Source of the DNA: Actinokineospora alba
Lineage (GTDB): Bacteria; Actinomycetota; Actinomycetes; Mycobacteriales; Pseudonocardiaceae
Assembly: GCF_004362515.1 (NCBI RefSeq)
Contig: NZ_SNXU01000001.1
Coordinates: forward strand, 1,736,001 to 1,800,000
Length of the DNA stretch: 64,000 nucleotides
Direction of reading: 5' to 3'
Part shown: positions 1 through 7,776 of the stretch, piece by piece
How positions within the stretch are numbered: the stretch's first letter is position 1
Layout: each line of letters starts with the position of its first letter
Notes under the pieces: generated by a model
Seen by the model: only the letters and a program-made list of their open reading frames with translations
What the model was told of the DNA's origin: nothing
Databases searched by the model: none
Made by a program: the position numbers and the translations under genes

Positions 1-721
1 TCGTCGCGAGCTTCGAGAACCGGGGAAGCGCGTAGCCCAGGAGCGTGCGGTTGGCCGCGAGCAGGGCGACCACCGCCCCCAGCCCACCGGTCCAGGCCGC
101 CGCGCTCATCACGTGCAGCTCCATGGAGATCATCGTGAAGTCGTGCCAGCGCCAGTTCGTCGCGTGGCCGGTGACCGGCAGGGGGAGCAGCGCGAACAGC
201 GCCACCGCGGCCCGCAGTTCGGCGGGCATGTTCTCGCCCACCCGGACCGCGACCAGCGACAACACGAAGGTCAGCAGTGCGAAGACCGCGACGAACATCA
301 GCGCCCGGCCCGCGCCGACGGTCCCGATGTACTCGCCGACAGCGCCGAGCGAAACGTCCTGCTCGGGCCGCAGTTCGGCGGTCTGCAGGACGATGGCCAC
401 CAGCGCCGTCGCCACCCAGACCAGCGAACTCGCCATCGCCACCCGCCGGGCGACCGACAGCACCGGCTCGGACAGCACGGGTCGCTCGAAGCCGACGAGC
501 AGCGGCAGCAGACAGAGGCCGACCGTCACCACGGCGGCCATGTCGAGCAGCACGCGGACGACGGGCAGGCCGACCCGGACCACCGCGTCCGGCGTGGGCA
601 GCCCCGGGATCGGCTCGGTCGCGATGATCGCCAGGCCGATGAGCACGCCGACCAGCGATGACGCGACCAGAACCGTCGCGAGGTGATACCGGTGCCGTGC
701 GGTGGTCCGGGTCTCGGTCAC
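1..721 (-). CDS. copD: CopD-type copper transport/resistance membrane protein (partial, C-terminus beyond left edge)
   Basis: This is the N-terminal ~240 residues of a CopD-family membrane protein, thought to move or sense copper together with CopC. On the minus strand the frame is open from a GTG at 721 to base 1 and predicts a run of hydrophobic helices with short loops. A loop reading TGHATNWRWHD (about residue 183) followed by a helix containing MELHVMSAAAWTGG matches the conserved histidine-bearing part of CopD. The GTG shares bases with the TGA of the upstream copC gene (GTGA overlap), so the two are probably translationally coupled. The 3' end lies outside the window, so any C-terminal extension cannot be judged. 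Confidence 0.85.
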   Translation of the reverse strand, partial: MTETRTTARHRYHLATVLVASSLVGVLIGLAIIATEPIPGLPTPDAVVRVGLPVVRVLLDMAAVVTVGLCLLPLLVGFERPVLSEPVLSVARRVAMASSLVWVATALVAIVLQTAELRPEQDVSLGAVGEYIGTVGAGRALMFVAVFALLTFVLSLVAVRVGENMPAELRAAVALFALLPLPVTGHATNWRWHDFTMISMELHVMSAAAWTGGLGAVVALLAANRTLLGYALPRFSKLAT

Positions 722-1272
722 TGCTGCGCACCTCCGCCGACGCGCATCGCGAAGAACACGCCCGCGCCGAGCAGCACGACCGCGCCCGCGATCCACACCC
801 ACACCGGCACGCCGCCGTTCTCCTGCGGCTCGCCCGCCTGGGCTGAGCCCGTGCTCTGCGTGGCCTCGACCGGCGCGGGGGTGCCGTTGCCTGCCTTGGT
901 CAGGCTGAACTTGAGCTCGCCCGCGACCGGGTGGCCGTCGGCGGACAGGATTCGGTAGCCGATCCGGTAGTCGCCCGCCGGTCCGAGTTCACGGACCTGC
1001 GCGGTGACCACGTTGCCGCGGACCGACGCCTCGCCCTCCTGCCACTGGTCGGCGCCGTTGGGGCCGACCACGACGACCGAGTTGAGCCCCTTGCCGCCCT
1101 GGACGGGCTGGTCGAAGGTCAGCTCGATGGTCGACGGACCGGCTTCCAGCGCCGCCTTGTCGGCGGGGGTGCTGCTCACCAGCTGGTTGTGGGCGAAGGC
1201 GGCCGGGGCGATCCCGACCAGGGCGAACGACGCGACGGCGAACGCCGTGAACAGCCTGCTGATGGTGCGCAT
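718..1272 (-). CDS. copC: CopC-domain copper-binding protein with C-terminal membrane anchor
   Basis: A 184-residue exported copper-binding protein. Residues 1-27 form a signal peptide ending AFA, so the mature protein would start with His (HNQLVSSTPAD); an N-terminal histidine is part of the Cu(II) site in CopC proteins. The beta-sandwich domain follows, with the family motif SADGHPVAGELKFSL near residue 115. A low-complexity linker leads to one membrane helix (about 158-176) and a short basic tail, so it is probably anchored on the outer face of the membrane. It lies 5 bp after ycnI and overlaps copD by 4 bp, giving a ycnI-copC-copD transcript. Copper uptake or resistance is inferred from the family. 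Confidence 0.92.
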   Translation of the reverse strand: MRTISRLFTAFAVASFALVGIAPAAFAHNQLVSSTPADKAALEAGPSTIELTFDQPVQGGKGLNSVVVVGPNGADQWQEGEASVRGNVVTAQVRELGPAGDYRIGYRILSADGHPVAGELKFSLTKAGNGTPAPVEATQSTGSAQAGEPQENGGVPVWVWIAGAVVLLGAGVFFAMRVGGGAQQ

Positions 1273-1277
1273 GGTGC

Positions 1278-2030
1278 TTACTCTCCCGCCTTCGCGACAG
1301 TCCGACGAGCCCGGATCGTCGCGCCCGCGCCGAGGCCGAGGCCCAGGGCGCCGACGGCGAGACCGGCGCCGCCGAGCCAGCGGGCGGTGTCGTCGGTGCC
1401 CGCGGCCTTGGCCTCGGCGGCGTGGTCGTCCGCCTTGGTCTCGTTCGCCGCCGGCTCCGCGTGGTGGTCGCCACCGGCGGCCTTCTTGGCCAGCTTCACG
1501 ACCGGCGCGGGCTTCTCGGGCTCGGTGCCGTCCGCGGGCGGCTGGTCCCAGGCCACGACCTTGCCGCTGTCGTAGGTCTGGATGGCGGGGATGACCAGGG
1601 TGTCGGTGTTCTCCGGGAGCTTGCCCGCCGACACCTCGAACTCGCCGAACTCGCCCGGGCCGATCCGGGTGCCCGCCGCCGCGGTCCAGGTCACCGAGCT
1701 GACCGCCTCGGTGATCTGGGTGCCGTGCGACTCGACGGGCTTGTCGAGCTTGGTCTTGGTGATCACGGCGGTCCAGCCCGCGATGGGCTTGGTGCGCACC
1801 GAGGTCAGCGGGTACTCGGCGGGGAGCTTGATCTCCAGCTTGGTCGTGCCCGCGGCGTTGTCCTCGTTCGGGACCCGGAAGGTGATCTTGGTGTAGCCGC
1901 CCTGGGTGGCGGTCTCGCCGATGACCTTGGCGGTGACGTGCGCGGACGCCATTCCGGTGCCGAGCAGGGCGGCGGAGCCCGCGACAGCGAGCAGGACACC
2001 CGCGCGCGCGAAGAAGCGATGGGTCGACAT
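1278..2030 (-). CDS. ycnI: YcnI-family (DUF1775) copper-binding membrane protein
   Basis: A 250-residue protein. The start ATG at 2030 is chosen because GGAGAA lies 4 bases upstream and a signal peptide follows at once; the longer open frame upstream has no signal sequence. After cleavage at ASA the mature protein begins HVTAKVIGETATQGG, the histidine-first DUF1775 domain that binds Cu(II) in YcnI proteins. The domain runs to about residue 160 and is followed by a His/Glu/Lys/Ala-rich linker (HHAEPAANETKADDHAAEA) and one C-terminal helix with a basic tail. It heads the ycnI-copC-copD group and probably hands copper to CopC/CopD. The linker may add weak metal binding, which is inference. Confidence 0.92.
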   Translation of the reverse strand: MSTHRFFARAGVLLAVAGSAALLGTGMASAHVTAKVIGETATQGGYTKITFRVPNEDNAAGTTKLEIKLPAEYPLTSVRTKPIAGWTAVITKTKLDKPVESHGTQITEAVSSVTWTAAAGTRIGPGEFGEFEVSAGKLPENTDTLVIPAIQTYDSGKVVAWDQPPADGTEPEKPAPVVKLAKKAAGGDHHAEPAANETKADDHAAEAKAAGTDDTARWLGGAGLAVGALGLGLGAGATIRARRTVAKAGE

Positions 2031-2055
2031 TGAGTTCTCCTGAGATGGCAAAGGG

Positions 2056-2074
2056 CGGGCCCCGTCGGGGCCCG
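2056..2074. promoter_or_regulatory. Short GC hairpin between membrane protein gene and ycnI
   Basis: A perfect 8-bp stem (CGGGCCCC / GGGGCCCG) with a 3-base loop lies between the stop of the minus-strand membrane protein gene (2089) and the ycnI ribosome site (about 2035-2040). On the minus strand it is followed by CCCTTTGCC, not a clear U-tract. It could be a weak terminator or attenuator separating the two genes, or an RNA stabiliser. The structure is certain; the role is inferred. Confidence 0.5.
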
Positions 2075-2088
2075 TATGAGGGTGGGGT

Positions 2089-2619
2089 TCAGGAGAACTG
2101 GGGCGGTCCGCGCCGGGCGCAGACCTGGCGGAACACGACTCCGAGCAGGTGGCCGACCGCGCTGACCTGGACTTTGTGGACAACGAGGGCGGGCGGGCGT
2201 GGGGTCCACACCAGCGCGCGCATCAGCCCGGCGATCGCCGCGGCGACCACGTCGAGCGCGGCGTCGGCCTGGGTGAGCAGCACGGCGGTGATCGCGGTGG
2301 CGACCACGTGCGTGGTCAGCATCGCCGGGGTCAGTGCGACGGAGTCGTGGCCGTGGGAGACGTAGGCGAAGAGCACGTGCAGCGTGAGCTGGCTGATGCC
2401 GAGCAGCGCGACCATCGTCGACAGGGACCGCGCGCGGCTCGCCACGGCCGTTCCCGCCCAGGCGATGAGCGCGGCGATGACCACGGTGACCGCTGTCTCC
2501 GGGACACCCCCGCCCGCCATGCCGTGCGCGGCGATGGTCAGGGCGGTCGAGGTGGTCGCCAACAGAGCGCCCCGCGCCACGCGGAACGCCCGCGGACGAG
2601 TCACTCGACGGGGGGCCAC
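2089..2619 (-). CDS. Small multi-pass membrane protein with histidine-bearing helices, upstream of ycnI
   Basis: A protein of about 176 residues with four to five predicted membrane helices. Histidines sit in or near the helices (AAHGMAGGG, LTLHVLFAYVSHGHD, MLTTHVVATA, VSAVGHLLG), and the tail reads CARRGPPQFS. I recognise it only as a type of actinobacterial membrane protein found beside ycnI/copC genes and cannot name a family. GTG at 2619 is the best-supported start, although no clear ribosome site precedes it; a GTG further upstream near 2670 is also possible. The position, strand and histidine content suggest a role in copper handling, but that is inference from context. Confidence 0.7.
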   Translation of the reverse strand: MAPRRVTRPRAFRVARGALLATTSTALTIAAHGMAGGGVPETAVTVVIAALIAWAGTAVASRARSLSTMVALLGISQLTLHVLFAYVSHGHDSVALTPAMLTTHVVATAITAVLLTQADAALDVVAAAIAGLMRALVWTPRPPALVVHKVQVSAVGHLLGVVFRQVCARRGPPQFS

Positions 2620-2732
2620 AAGGACAAAGGGTATAGCCGACCGGGCCCTGCGGGATTTAACCCTGGTCACCGTGACGTGAACGCGCTGAACGTGAGCGGG
2701 CTGTTCAGCACGCTCGAAGAAGCTGTTCTCCG

Positions 2733-3179
2733 CTAGATGCCTAGAGCGGTGAGTAGGCGGTCTTCGATCCGGTCCAACTCGGTGGCGACGGCGCGGTGGG
2801 CGGCCTTGCGGCGCGGGGTCGGCATCCGCTCGGCGGCGCGCACGGCCGCGGCCAGCTGGTGCAGGGTGCTCTCGGCCGAGTCGGCGAACGCGAGCTCGTC
2901 GGCCGTCGCGCTGTCCTTCATCCGCAGCTCGTTGAGCCCCGTGGCCGCACCCGCGATGCGGGCGTGCAGTGTGCCGCCGCGGCCCGAGTACTGGCCGAGG
3001 TCGTCGACGGAGACTCCGAGCTTGCGGGCGCGCCTGCGGTCCCAGCGGTCCCGGACCGCCGCCGCTCCCTGCACCACGTAGGGCGTGACCACCGGGAGCA
3101 CCACCGGACCAAGCACCTTCGCCACGGCGATCGCGTTCTTCGCCCGGGCGGGCGTGAACCCGTCCTTCTTGCGCGTCAT
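2733..3179 (-). CDS. Conserved actinobacterial protein, DUF6474-like
   Basis: A 148-residue protein with a basic N-terminus (MTRKKDGFTPARAKNA), one hydrophobic segment (about residues 18-40, VLGPVVLPVVTPYVV) and a charged helical remainder. The block DRWDRRRARKLGV followed by GQYSGRGGTLHARI resembles what I remember of the DUF6474 family, whose function is unknown. The C-terminal 80 residues are predicted to be helical and rich in Ala, Arg and Glu. It stands alone on the minus strand, divergent from the secreted protease gene, with a 178-bp shared intergenic region. No function is proposed. Confidence 0.8.
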   Translation of the reverse strand: MTRKKDGFTPARAKNAIAVAKVLGPVVLPVVTPYVVQGAAAVRDRWDRRRARKLGVSVDDLGQYSGRGGTLHARIAGAATGLNELRMKDSATADELAFADSAESTLHQLAAAVRAAERMPTPRRKAAHRAVATELDRIEDRLLTALGI

Positions 3180-3303
3180 GCCCCACAGCTTGCCGCACCA
3201 CCCGAACGGCCGCCTGGCCGCCGGTGGTGTGCCCCGAACGGGTTAGCCCAAACGGAGTACGGATGTGACGGATAGAACAATCAAGCGTGACTGAACTGAA
3301 GAT

Positions 3304-3327
3304 GTTTCGTTTGTCTGGACAAGAAAC
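3304..3327. promoter_or_regulatory. Inverted repeat upstream of the secreted protease gene
   Basis: GTTTC-GT-TTGTC-TG-GACAA-GAAAC forms two nested 5-bp inverted repeats about 30 bp before the protease start codon, in an AT-richer stretch (3255-3345) between divergent genes. Its size and position fit a repressor or activator site for the protease gene. No regulator gene is adjacent, so the binding protein is unknown. Confidence 0.4.
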
Positions 3328-3357
3328 GGCTCTCTCGTTCACTCATTGGAGCTAAAG

Positions 3358-4212
3358 ATGGCGATCCGTACCACCCTGCGCCGGAGTGCCTCCTTGGCCG
3401 CGGGCACCGCACTGCTCGGCGCGCTGATGCTCGCGGCGCCGGGAACGGCCGTGGCGGCACCGGTCTGGGCGCCCGCCGCCCAGGCGACCATCCACCCGGG
3501 CATCCAGACCGAGACCGACGGTTCCGGTCAGTGCACGGCGAACTTCGTCTTCAGCGACAGCTCCGGCAACGTCTACATCGGACAGGCGGCGCACTGTTCC
3601 GGCACAGGGGCTGCGACCGACACCAACGGCTGCGACGCGGGCACGCTCCCGCTGGGCACCAAGGTGACCCTGGTCGGCTCGGGGGTCACCGGCGAGATCG
3701 CCTACAGCTCCTGGAACACGATGCAGGGCCGCGGCGAGACCAACGCGGACGCCTGCGCCTACAACGACCTCGCGCTGGTCAAGATCCCCGCCGCCGCGGT
3801 GTCCAAGACCAACCCGAGCGTGCCGTTCTGGGGCGGGCCCACCGCACTCGACACAAACGGCACCACGACGCTCGAGACCGTCCTGTCCTACGGCAACTCG
3901 TCGCTGCGTGGCGGCATCACCCAGCTCAGCCCGAAGCAGGGCAAGAGCCTGGGCACCGAGGGCAACGGCTGGAGCCACAGCGTCTACACCGTCACGCCCG
4001 GCATCCCGGGTGACTCGGGCAGCGCGTTCCTCGACTCGACCGGCAAGGCGCTCGGCACGCTGTCGACCCTGGCCATCGCCCCGATCGCGGGCAGCAACGG
4101 CGTCGGCGACCTGTCGCACGAACTGGCCTACGCGCAGCAGTACGGCGGCATCGCCGGCCTGAAGCTCGAACTGGGCACCGTCACCTTCCGCGGCCCGCTC
4201 CTCCCGATCTAG
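3358..4212 (+). CDS. Secreted trypsin-like (S1 family) serine protease
   Basis: A 284-residue secreted endopeptidase. The start is ATG 3358 with GGAG 6 bases upstream; the TTG twelve bases earlier overlaps that ribosome site. A Tat- or Sec-type signal peptide (RTTLRR then a hydrophobic core ending AVAA) covers about 34 residues. The catalytic triad is visible as H79 (GQAAHCSG), D137 (YNDLALVK) and S220 (GIPGDSGSAF). Cysteines at C57/C80 and C94/C132 could form disulfides. There is no long pro-domain, so this is a short chymotrypsin-fold protease rather than a streptogrisin with a large propeptide. A GC hairpin follows the stop codon, so it is probably monocistronic. Confidence 0.92.
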   Translation: MAIRTTLRRSASLAAGTALLGALMLAAPGTAVAAPVWAPAAQATIHPGIQTETDGSGQCTANFVFSDSSGNVYIGQAAHCSGTGAATDTNGCDAGTLPLGTKVTLVGSGVTGEIAYSSWNTMQGRGETNADACAYNDLALVKIPAAAVSKTNPSVPFWGGPTALDTNGTTTLETVLSYGNSSLRGGITQLSPKQGKSLGTEGNGWSHSVYTVTPGIPGDSGSAFLDSTGKALGTLSTLAIAPIAGSNGVGDLSHELAYAQQYGGIAGLKLELGTVTFRGPLLPI

Positions 4213-4222
4213 TCACGCCCCC

Positions 4223-4254
4223 GTGCGGTCCGGCGACCACCCGCCGGACCGCAC
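4223..4254 (+). terminator. Hairpin terminator after the secreted protease
   Basis: A perfect 13-bp stem (GTGCGGTCCGGCG / CGCCGGACCGCAC) with a 6-base loop begins 10 bases after the protease stop codon. There is no U-tract, which is common for actinobacterial terminators. Confidence 0.75.
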
Positions 4255-4358
4255 CTAAGGGGACCGTGACGAATCCTGACCACGGTCGCCCACCCGCCCG
4301 CACCATCACCTGGTAGGCGACCAGGACCCAGAATTCCGGGGAGGCGCGCTGCGACAAC

Positions 4359-4371
4359 TAAGCTGCAAAGC
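4359..4371 (+). promoter_or_regulatory. Leaderless promoter -10 (TAAGCT) for the RecB-like nuclease gene
   Basis: TAAGCT at 4359-4364 is followed by exactly 7 bases and then the GTG start. This spacing puts the transcription start on the start codon. No ribosome site lies at the usual distance, which supports leaderless translation. Confidence 0.5.
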
Positions 4372-6006
4372 GTGACTACAACGGTGCTACTCGACGCCGG
4401 CGTGGTGAGCCGCTGCAGGCGCCGTGTTCACCTGGAACACGATCCGGCCGCCCGGGACTCGCCGCGCGGGGCGCCCGACCCCACCGCTGAGCTGCGCAAA
4501 GCCGACGCGGCGGCGCACCGGCGGGAGATCGCCGACCAGCTCGCGGCCAAGTTCGGCGACGACTGGGTTGAGATCCCGGCGGGGCGCAGCGTCGAGCGTG
4601 AGGCCGCCACCGCCGTCGCGCTGGAGGCCGGTGCGCGGTTCATCTGGTCCGCCCAGCTCCCGCGTGACCCCGAAGGCGGCAGGCGCGGCGCGATCGACCT
4701 GCTCGTGCGCACCGAACACGGGTATGTCCCGGTTCTCGTGGTCCGGCACAAGGTGAGCGATCCCGGCACCGGTGCCCGCACGTCGCCGATCGCCGACATC
4801 ACCAACATCGGCGGCGAGCCCGACCAGACCCGCAAAGTCCGTCCCCAGCCGCGCGATCAGCTGCGGCTCGCGCACACGCTGCGGCTGCTGAGCGCCGCCG
4901 GGTACGCCGACGACCGGCACGCCCTCGCGGGGGTCATCGGCCTCGACGGCGACGTCGTCGTCTGGCATGACCTGACCGCGCCGACCTGGCCCGGCGGGCG
5001 GACCGCACTCGCCGAGTATGAGGTCCGCTTCGCCGACCGCGTCGCCGTGGCGACCGCGGCCGCGACCGGCGGCGAGCCGCTCGCCCAGCCGTCGCGCATC
5101 GTCGAGTGCCGCAGCTGCCCGTGGTGGCCGGTGTGCAGCCAGAAGCTGCTCGACACCCGCGATGTGAGTCTCGTGGTGCGCGGCGAGGACGCCGGGTTCC
5201 TCCGCGCCGCCGGGGTCACCACGGTCGACGCCCTCGCCGCGCTCGACGTCGACGACGCCGACGTCGCGCCGCTGGTCGGGATGCCGCTGCCGGACGCCGT
5301 CGGGCTGGCCCGCGCCTGGCTGGCCGACCTCACCGTCGTGCGCCGCAACGAGTCCGTGCACGTGCCCCGCGCCGACGTCGAGGTCGACGTCGACATGGAG
5401 AGCTTCGGTGACGCGGGCGCCTACCTGTGGGGCGCGCTGCTCTCCGGCGCCGATATCGGCATCGAGCACGGCTACCGCGCGTTCGTCACGTGGGATCCGC
5501 TGCCCACCGACGACGAGGCCCGCTCGTTCGCCGAGTTCTGGCAGTGGTTCGCGTCGGTGCGCGAGGCGGCGGTCGCGCGCGGCCTGACGTTCCGCGCCTA
5601 CTGCTACAACGAGCTGGCGGAGAACCGCTGGCTGCTGGCGTCGGCGAAGCGTTTCGCGGGCAAGCCCGGCATCCCCACCCGGCGCGAGGTGCTGACGTTC
5701 ATCGAGTCCGACGAGTGGGTCGACCTGTTCGGCAGCGTCCGCGAGCACTTCCTGTGCTCGCACGGCAAGGGGCTCAAGACGATCGCGCCCGCGGCGGGCT
5801 TCGCCTGGCGCGACGCCGAGGCGAGCGGCGAGAATTCGATGCGCTGGTACCGGGCGGCGGTCGGGATGGACGGCGACGAACCGGATACCGTGCAGCGCAC
5901 CCGGCTCCTGGAGTACAACGAGGACGACGTGCGCGCCACGGCGGTGCTGCGCGGCTGGATGTCATCGCCGGAAGTCAACAAGATCCCGTTCGTCGGAGAC
6001 CTCTAG
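4372..6006 (+). CDS. TM0106-family RecB-like putative nuclease
   Basis: A 544-residue protein of the TM0106 RecB-like group. The N-terminus (LLDAGVVSRCRRRVHLEHDP) carries the first cysteine of a likely Fe-S cluster; CRSCPWWPVC near residue 245 supplies three more, the arrangement of AddB/RecB-type iron-sulfur nucleases. Between them, conserved acidic stretches (GAIDLLV, YEVRFADR) could form the nuclease core. The C-terminal third contains D-x-E (DVDMESFGDAG), YRAFVTW and YCYNELAENRWL, resembling a 3'-5' exonuclease (RNase H-like) fold. No helicase domain is attached, unlike longer relatives. A DNA-processing role is inferred from the family. It is separated by 8 bp from mscR and may share its transcript. 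Confidence 0.8.
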   Translation: MTTTVLLDAGVVSRCRRRVHLEHDPAARDSPRGAPDPTAELRKADAAAHRREIADQLAAKFGDDWVEIPAGRSVEREAATAVALEAGARFIWSAQLPRDPEGGRRGAIDLLVRTEHGYVPVLVVRHKVSDPGTGARTSPIADITNIGGEPDQTRKVRPQPRDQLRLAHTLRLLSAAGYADDRHALAGVIGLDGDVVVWHDLTAPTWPGGRTALAEYEVRFADRVAVATAAATGGEPLAQPSRIVECRSCPWWPVCSQKLLDTRDVSLVVRGEDAGFLRAAGVTTVDALAALDVDDADVAPLVGMPLPDAVGLARAWLADLTVVRRNESVHVPRADVEVDVDMESFGDAGAYLWGALLSGADIGIEHGYRAFVTWDPLPTDDEARSFAEFWQWFASVREAAVARGLTFRAYCYNELAENRWLLASAKRFAGKPGIPTRREVLTFIESDEWVDLFGSVREHFLCSHGKGLKTIAPAAGFAWRDAEASGENSMRWYRAAVGMDGDEPDTVQRTRLLEYNEDDVRATAVLRGWMSSPEVNKIPFVGDL

Positions 6007-6014
6007 GAGCAGGC

Positions 6015-7100
6015 ATGGCCCAGAACGTTCGCGGTGTCATCGCAAGAGCGAAGGGCCAGCCGGTCTCCGTCGAGACGATCGTGATTCCCGACCCGGGTCC
6101 GGGCGAAGCGGTGGTGAAGGTCCAGTCCTGCGGCGTCTGCCACACGGATCTGCACTACCGCGAGGGCGGAATCAACGACGAGTTCCCGTTCCTGCTCGGC
6201 CATGAGGCCGCGGGGATCGTGGAGACCGTCGGTGAGGGTGTCACCAACATCGAGCCCGGCGACTTCGTCATCCTGAACTGGCGCGCGGTGTGCGGCCGGT
6301 GCCGCGCCTGCCTCAAGGGCAAGCCCTGGTACTGCTTCGACACCCACAACGCCGCCCAGCCGATGACCCTCGAAGACGGCACGCCGCTGTCACCCGCGTT
6401 GGGGATCGGTGCGTTCGCCGAGAAGACGCTGGTCCACAGTGGACAATGCACGAAGGTCGACCCGGAAGCGAGTCCGACCGCTGTGGGTCTGCTCGGCTGC
6501 GGTGTCATGGCCGGGCTGGGCGCGGCGCTCAACACCGGCGGGGTCTCGCGTGGCGACACGGTCGCGGTGATCGGCTGCGGCGGCGTCGGCGACGCGGCCA
6601 TCGCCGGGTCGAAGCTCGCCGGCGCGACGACGATCATCGCCGTCGACGTCGACGACCGGAAACTGGAGTGGGCCAAGGGAATCGGCGCCACGCACACCAT
6701 CAACGCCAAGTCCGGCGACCCGGTCGAAGCCATCAAGGAACTCACCGGCGGCTTCGGCGCGGACGTCGTTATCGACGCCGTCGGTCGCCCGGAGACGTGG
6801 AAGCAGGCGTTCTACGCGCGCGACCTCGCGGGCACCGTCGTGCTGGTCGGGGTGCCGACTCCGGACATGACGATCGAGATGCCACTGATCGACTTCTTCT
6901 CCCGCGGCGGCTCGCTCAAGTCGAGCTGGTACGGCGACTGCCTGCCCTCGCGCGACTTCCCGTACCTGGTCGACCTCTACCGCCAGGGCCGCCTCGACCT
7001 CGACGCGTTCGTCTCCGAGACCATCGCGCTCGACGGTGTCGAGGACGCGTTCGACCGCATGCACCACGGCGACGTGCTCCGCTCGGTCGTGGTGTTCTGA
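6015..7100 (+). CDS. mscR: S-(hydroxymethyl)mycothiol dehydrogenase (mycothiol-dependent formaldehyde dehydrogenase)
   Basis: A 361-residue zinc-dependent medium-chain dehydrogenase (EC 1.1.1.306) that oxidises S-hydroxymethyl-mycothiol to S-formyl-mycothiol with NAD+, detoxifying formaldehyde. ATG 6015 has GGAG 5 bases upstream. The catalytic zinc region is CGVCHTDLHYREGG (residues 39-52) with GHEAAG following; the structural zinc loop is CGRCRACLKGKPWYC (about 93-107). The Rossmann segment reads VIGCGGVGDAAI and ends in VDVDDRK, an NAD-type acidic end. Length and motifs match mycobacterial and nocardial MscR. The stop codon overlaps the start of the hydrolase gene, matching the gene pair Rv2259-Rv2260. 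It implies that the organism makes mycothiol. Confidence 0.95.
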   Translation: MAQNVRGVIARAKGQPVSVETIVIPDPGPGEAVVKVQSCGVCHTDLHYREGGINDEFPFLLGHEAAGIVETVGEGVTNIEPGDFVILNWRAVCGRCRACLKGKPWYCFDTHNAAQPMTLEDGTPLSPALGIGAFAEKTLVHSGQCTKVDPEASPTAVGLLGCGVMAGLGAALNTGGVSRGDTVAVIGCGGVGDAAIAGSKLAGATTIIAVDVDDRKLEWAKGIGATHTINAKSGDPVEAIKELTGGFGADVVIDAVGRPETWKQAFYARDLAGTVVLVGVPTPDMTIEMPLIDFFSRGGSLKSSWYGDCLPSRDFPYLVDLYRQGRLDLDAFVSETIALDGVEDAFDRMHHGDVLRSVVVF

Positions 7101-7726
7101 TGAGCGCCCGCATCGACTACGTCGTCACCTCCGGCACGTTCAACCACGACGGCGAGACCCACGAGGTCGACAACAACGTCTGGATCATCGGCGACGACGA
7201 CGAGGTGGTGATCATCGACGCCGCCCACGACGCCGACGAGATCCTCGCCGCGGTCGACGACCGCCGGGTCAAGGCGATCATCTGCACGCACGCCCACGAC
7301 GACCACATCAACGTCGCCGAAGACCTGGCGAAGGTGACCGACGCGCTGGTCATGCTGCACCCCGCCGACGAGGAGCTGTGGCGCCACCTCTACCCGGACG
7401 ACGACTTCGAGTCGCTGTTCGACGGCGAGGTCATCGAGGTCGCGGGCATCGAGCTGCACATCATCCACACGCCGGGCCACACACCAGGCGGCATCTCCAT
7501 CTACGCGCCCGAACTCGACGCCGTCTTCACCGGCGACACCCTGTTCCGCGGCGGGCCGGGGGCGACGGGCCGCTCGCTCAGCGACTTCCCGACGATCATC
7601 GACTCGATCACCGAGCGGCTCTTCGAGCTCCCGTCGGAGACGATCGTCCATACGGGCCACGGTGATTCGACGTCCATCGGCCAGGAGGCCCCTGATCTTG
7701 ACGAATGGCTCCAACGCGGCCACTAG
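7100..7726 (+). CDS. MBL-fold metallo-hydrolase coupled to mscR
   Basis: A 208-residue metallo-beta-lactamase-fold hydrolase of the glyoxalase II type. Metal ligands are visible in THAHDDHINVAED (HxHxDH), HTPGHTPGG, TGDTLFRGG and HTGHGD. ATG 7100 shares a base with the mscR stop (TGATG), so the two are translationally coupled. The same pair occurs in mycobacteria. The likely task is hydrolysis of a mycothiol thioester such as S-formyl-mycothiol, or another mycothiol adduct, after MscR; the reaction is inferred from the pairing. There is an unusually dense run of Asp and Glu in the first 80 residues. Confidence 0.9.
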   Translation: MSARIDYVVTSGTFNHDGETHEVDNNVWIIGDDDEVVIIDAAHDADEILAAVDDRRVKAIICTHAHDDHINVAEDLAKVTDALVMLHPADEELWRHLYPDDDFESLFDGEVIEVAGIELHIIHTPGHTPGGISIYAPELDAVFTGDTLFRGGPGATGRSLSDFPTIIDSITERLFELPSETIVHTGHGDSTSIGQEAPDLDEWLQRGH

Positions 7727-7776
7727 TAGTCAGTAGGCTACGGACGGCAAGTTCTGACTCCGGGGAGGCGCCGTCC

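Noticed and set aside
45..686. Long plus-strand frames at the left edge
   Set aside because: They have low-complexity Arg/Thr/Ser-rich products and lie opposite a convincing CopD reading, so they are shadows of the minus-strand gene.
2030..2183. N-terminal extension of YcnI upstream of ATG 2030
   Set aside because: The frame is open, but it would place about 50 polar residues ahead of a clear signal peptide, and the ribosome site GGAGAA points to 2030.
7705..7776. Earlier start for the EgtD-type gene inside the hydrolase gene
   Set aside because: GTG 7777 has a good GGGGAGG site, and the extra 24 residues show no family similarity.
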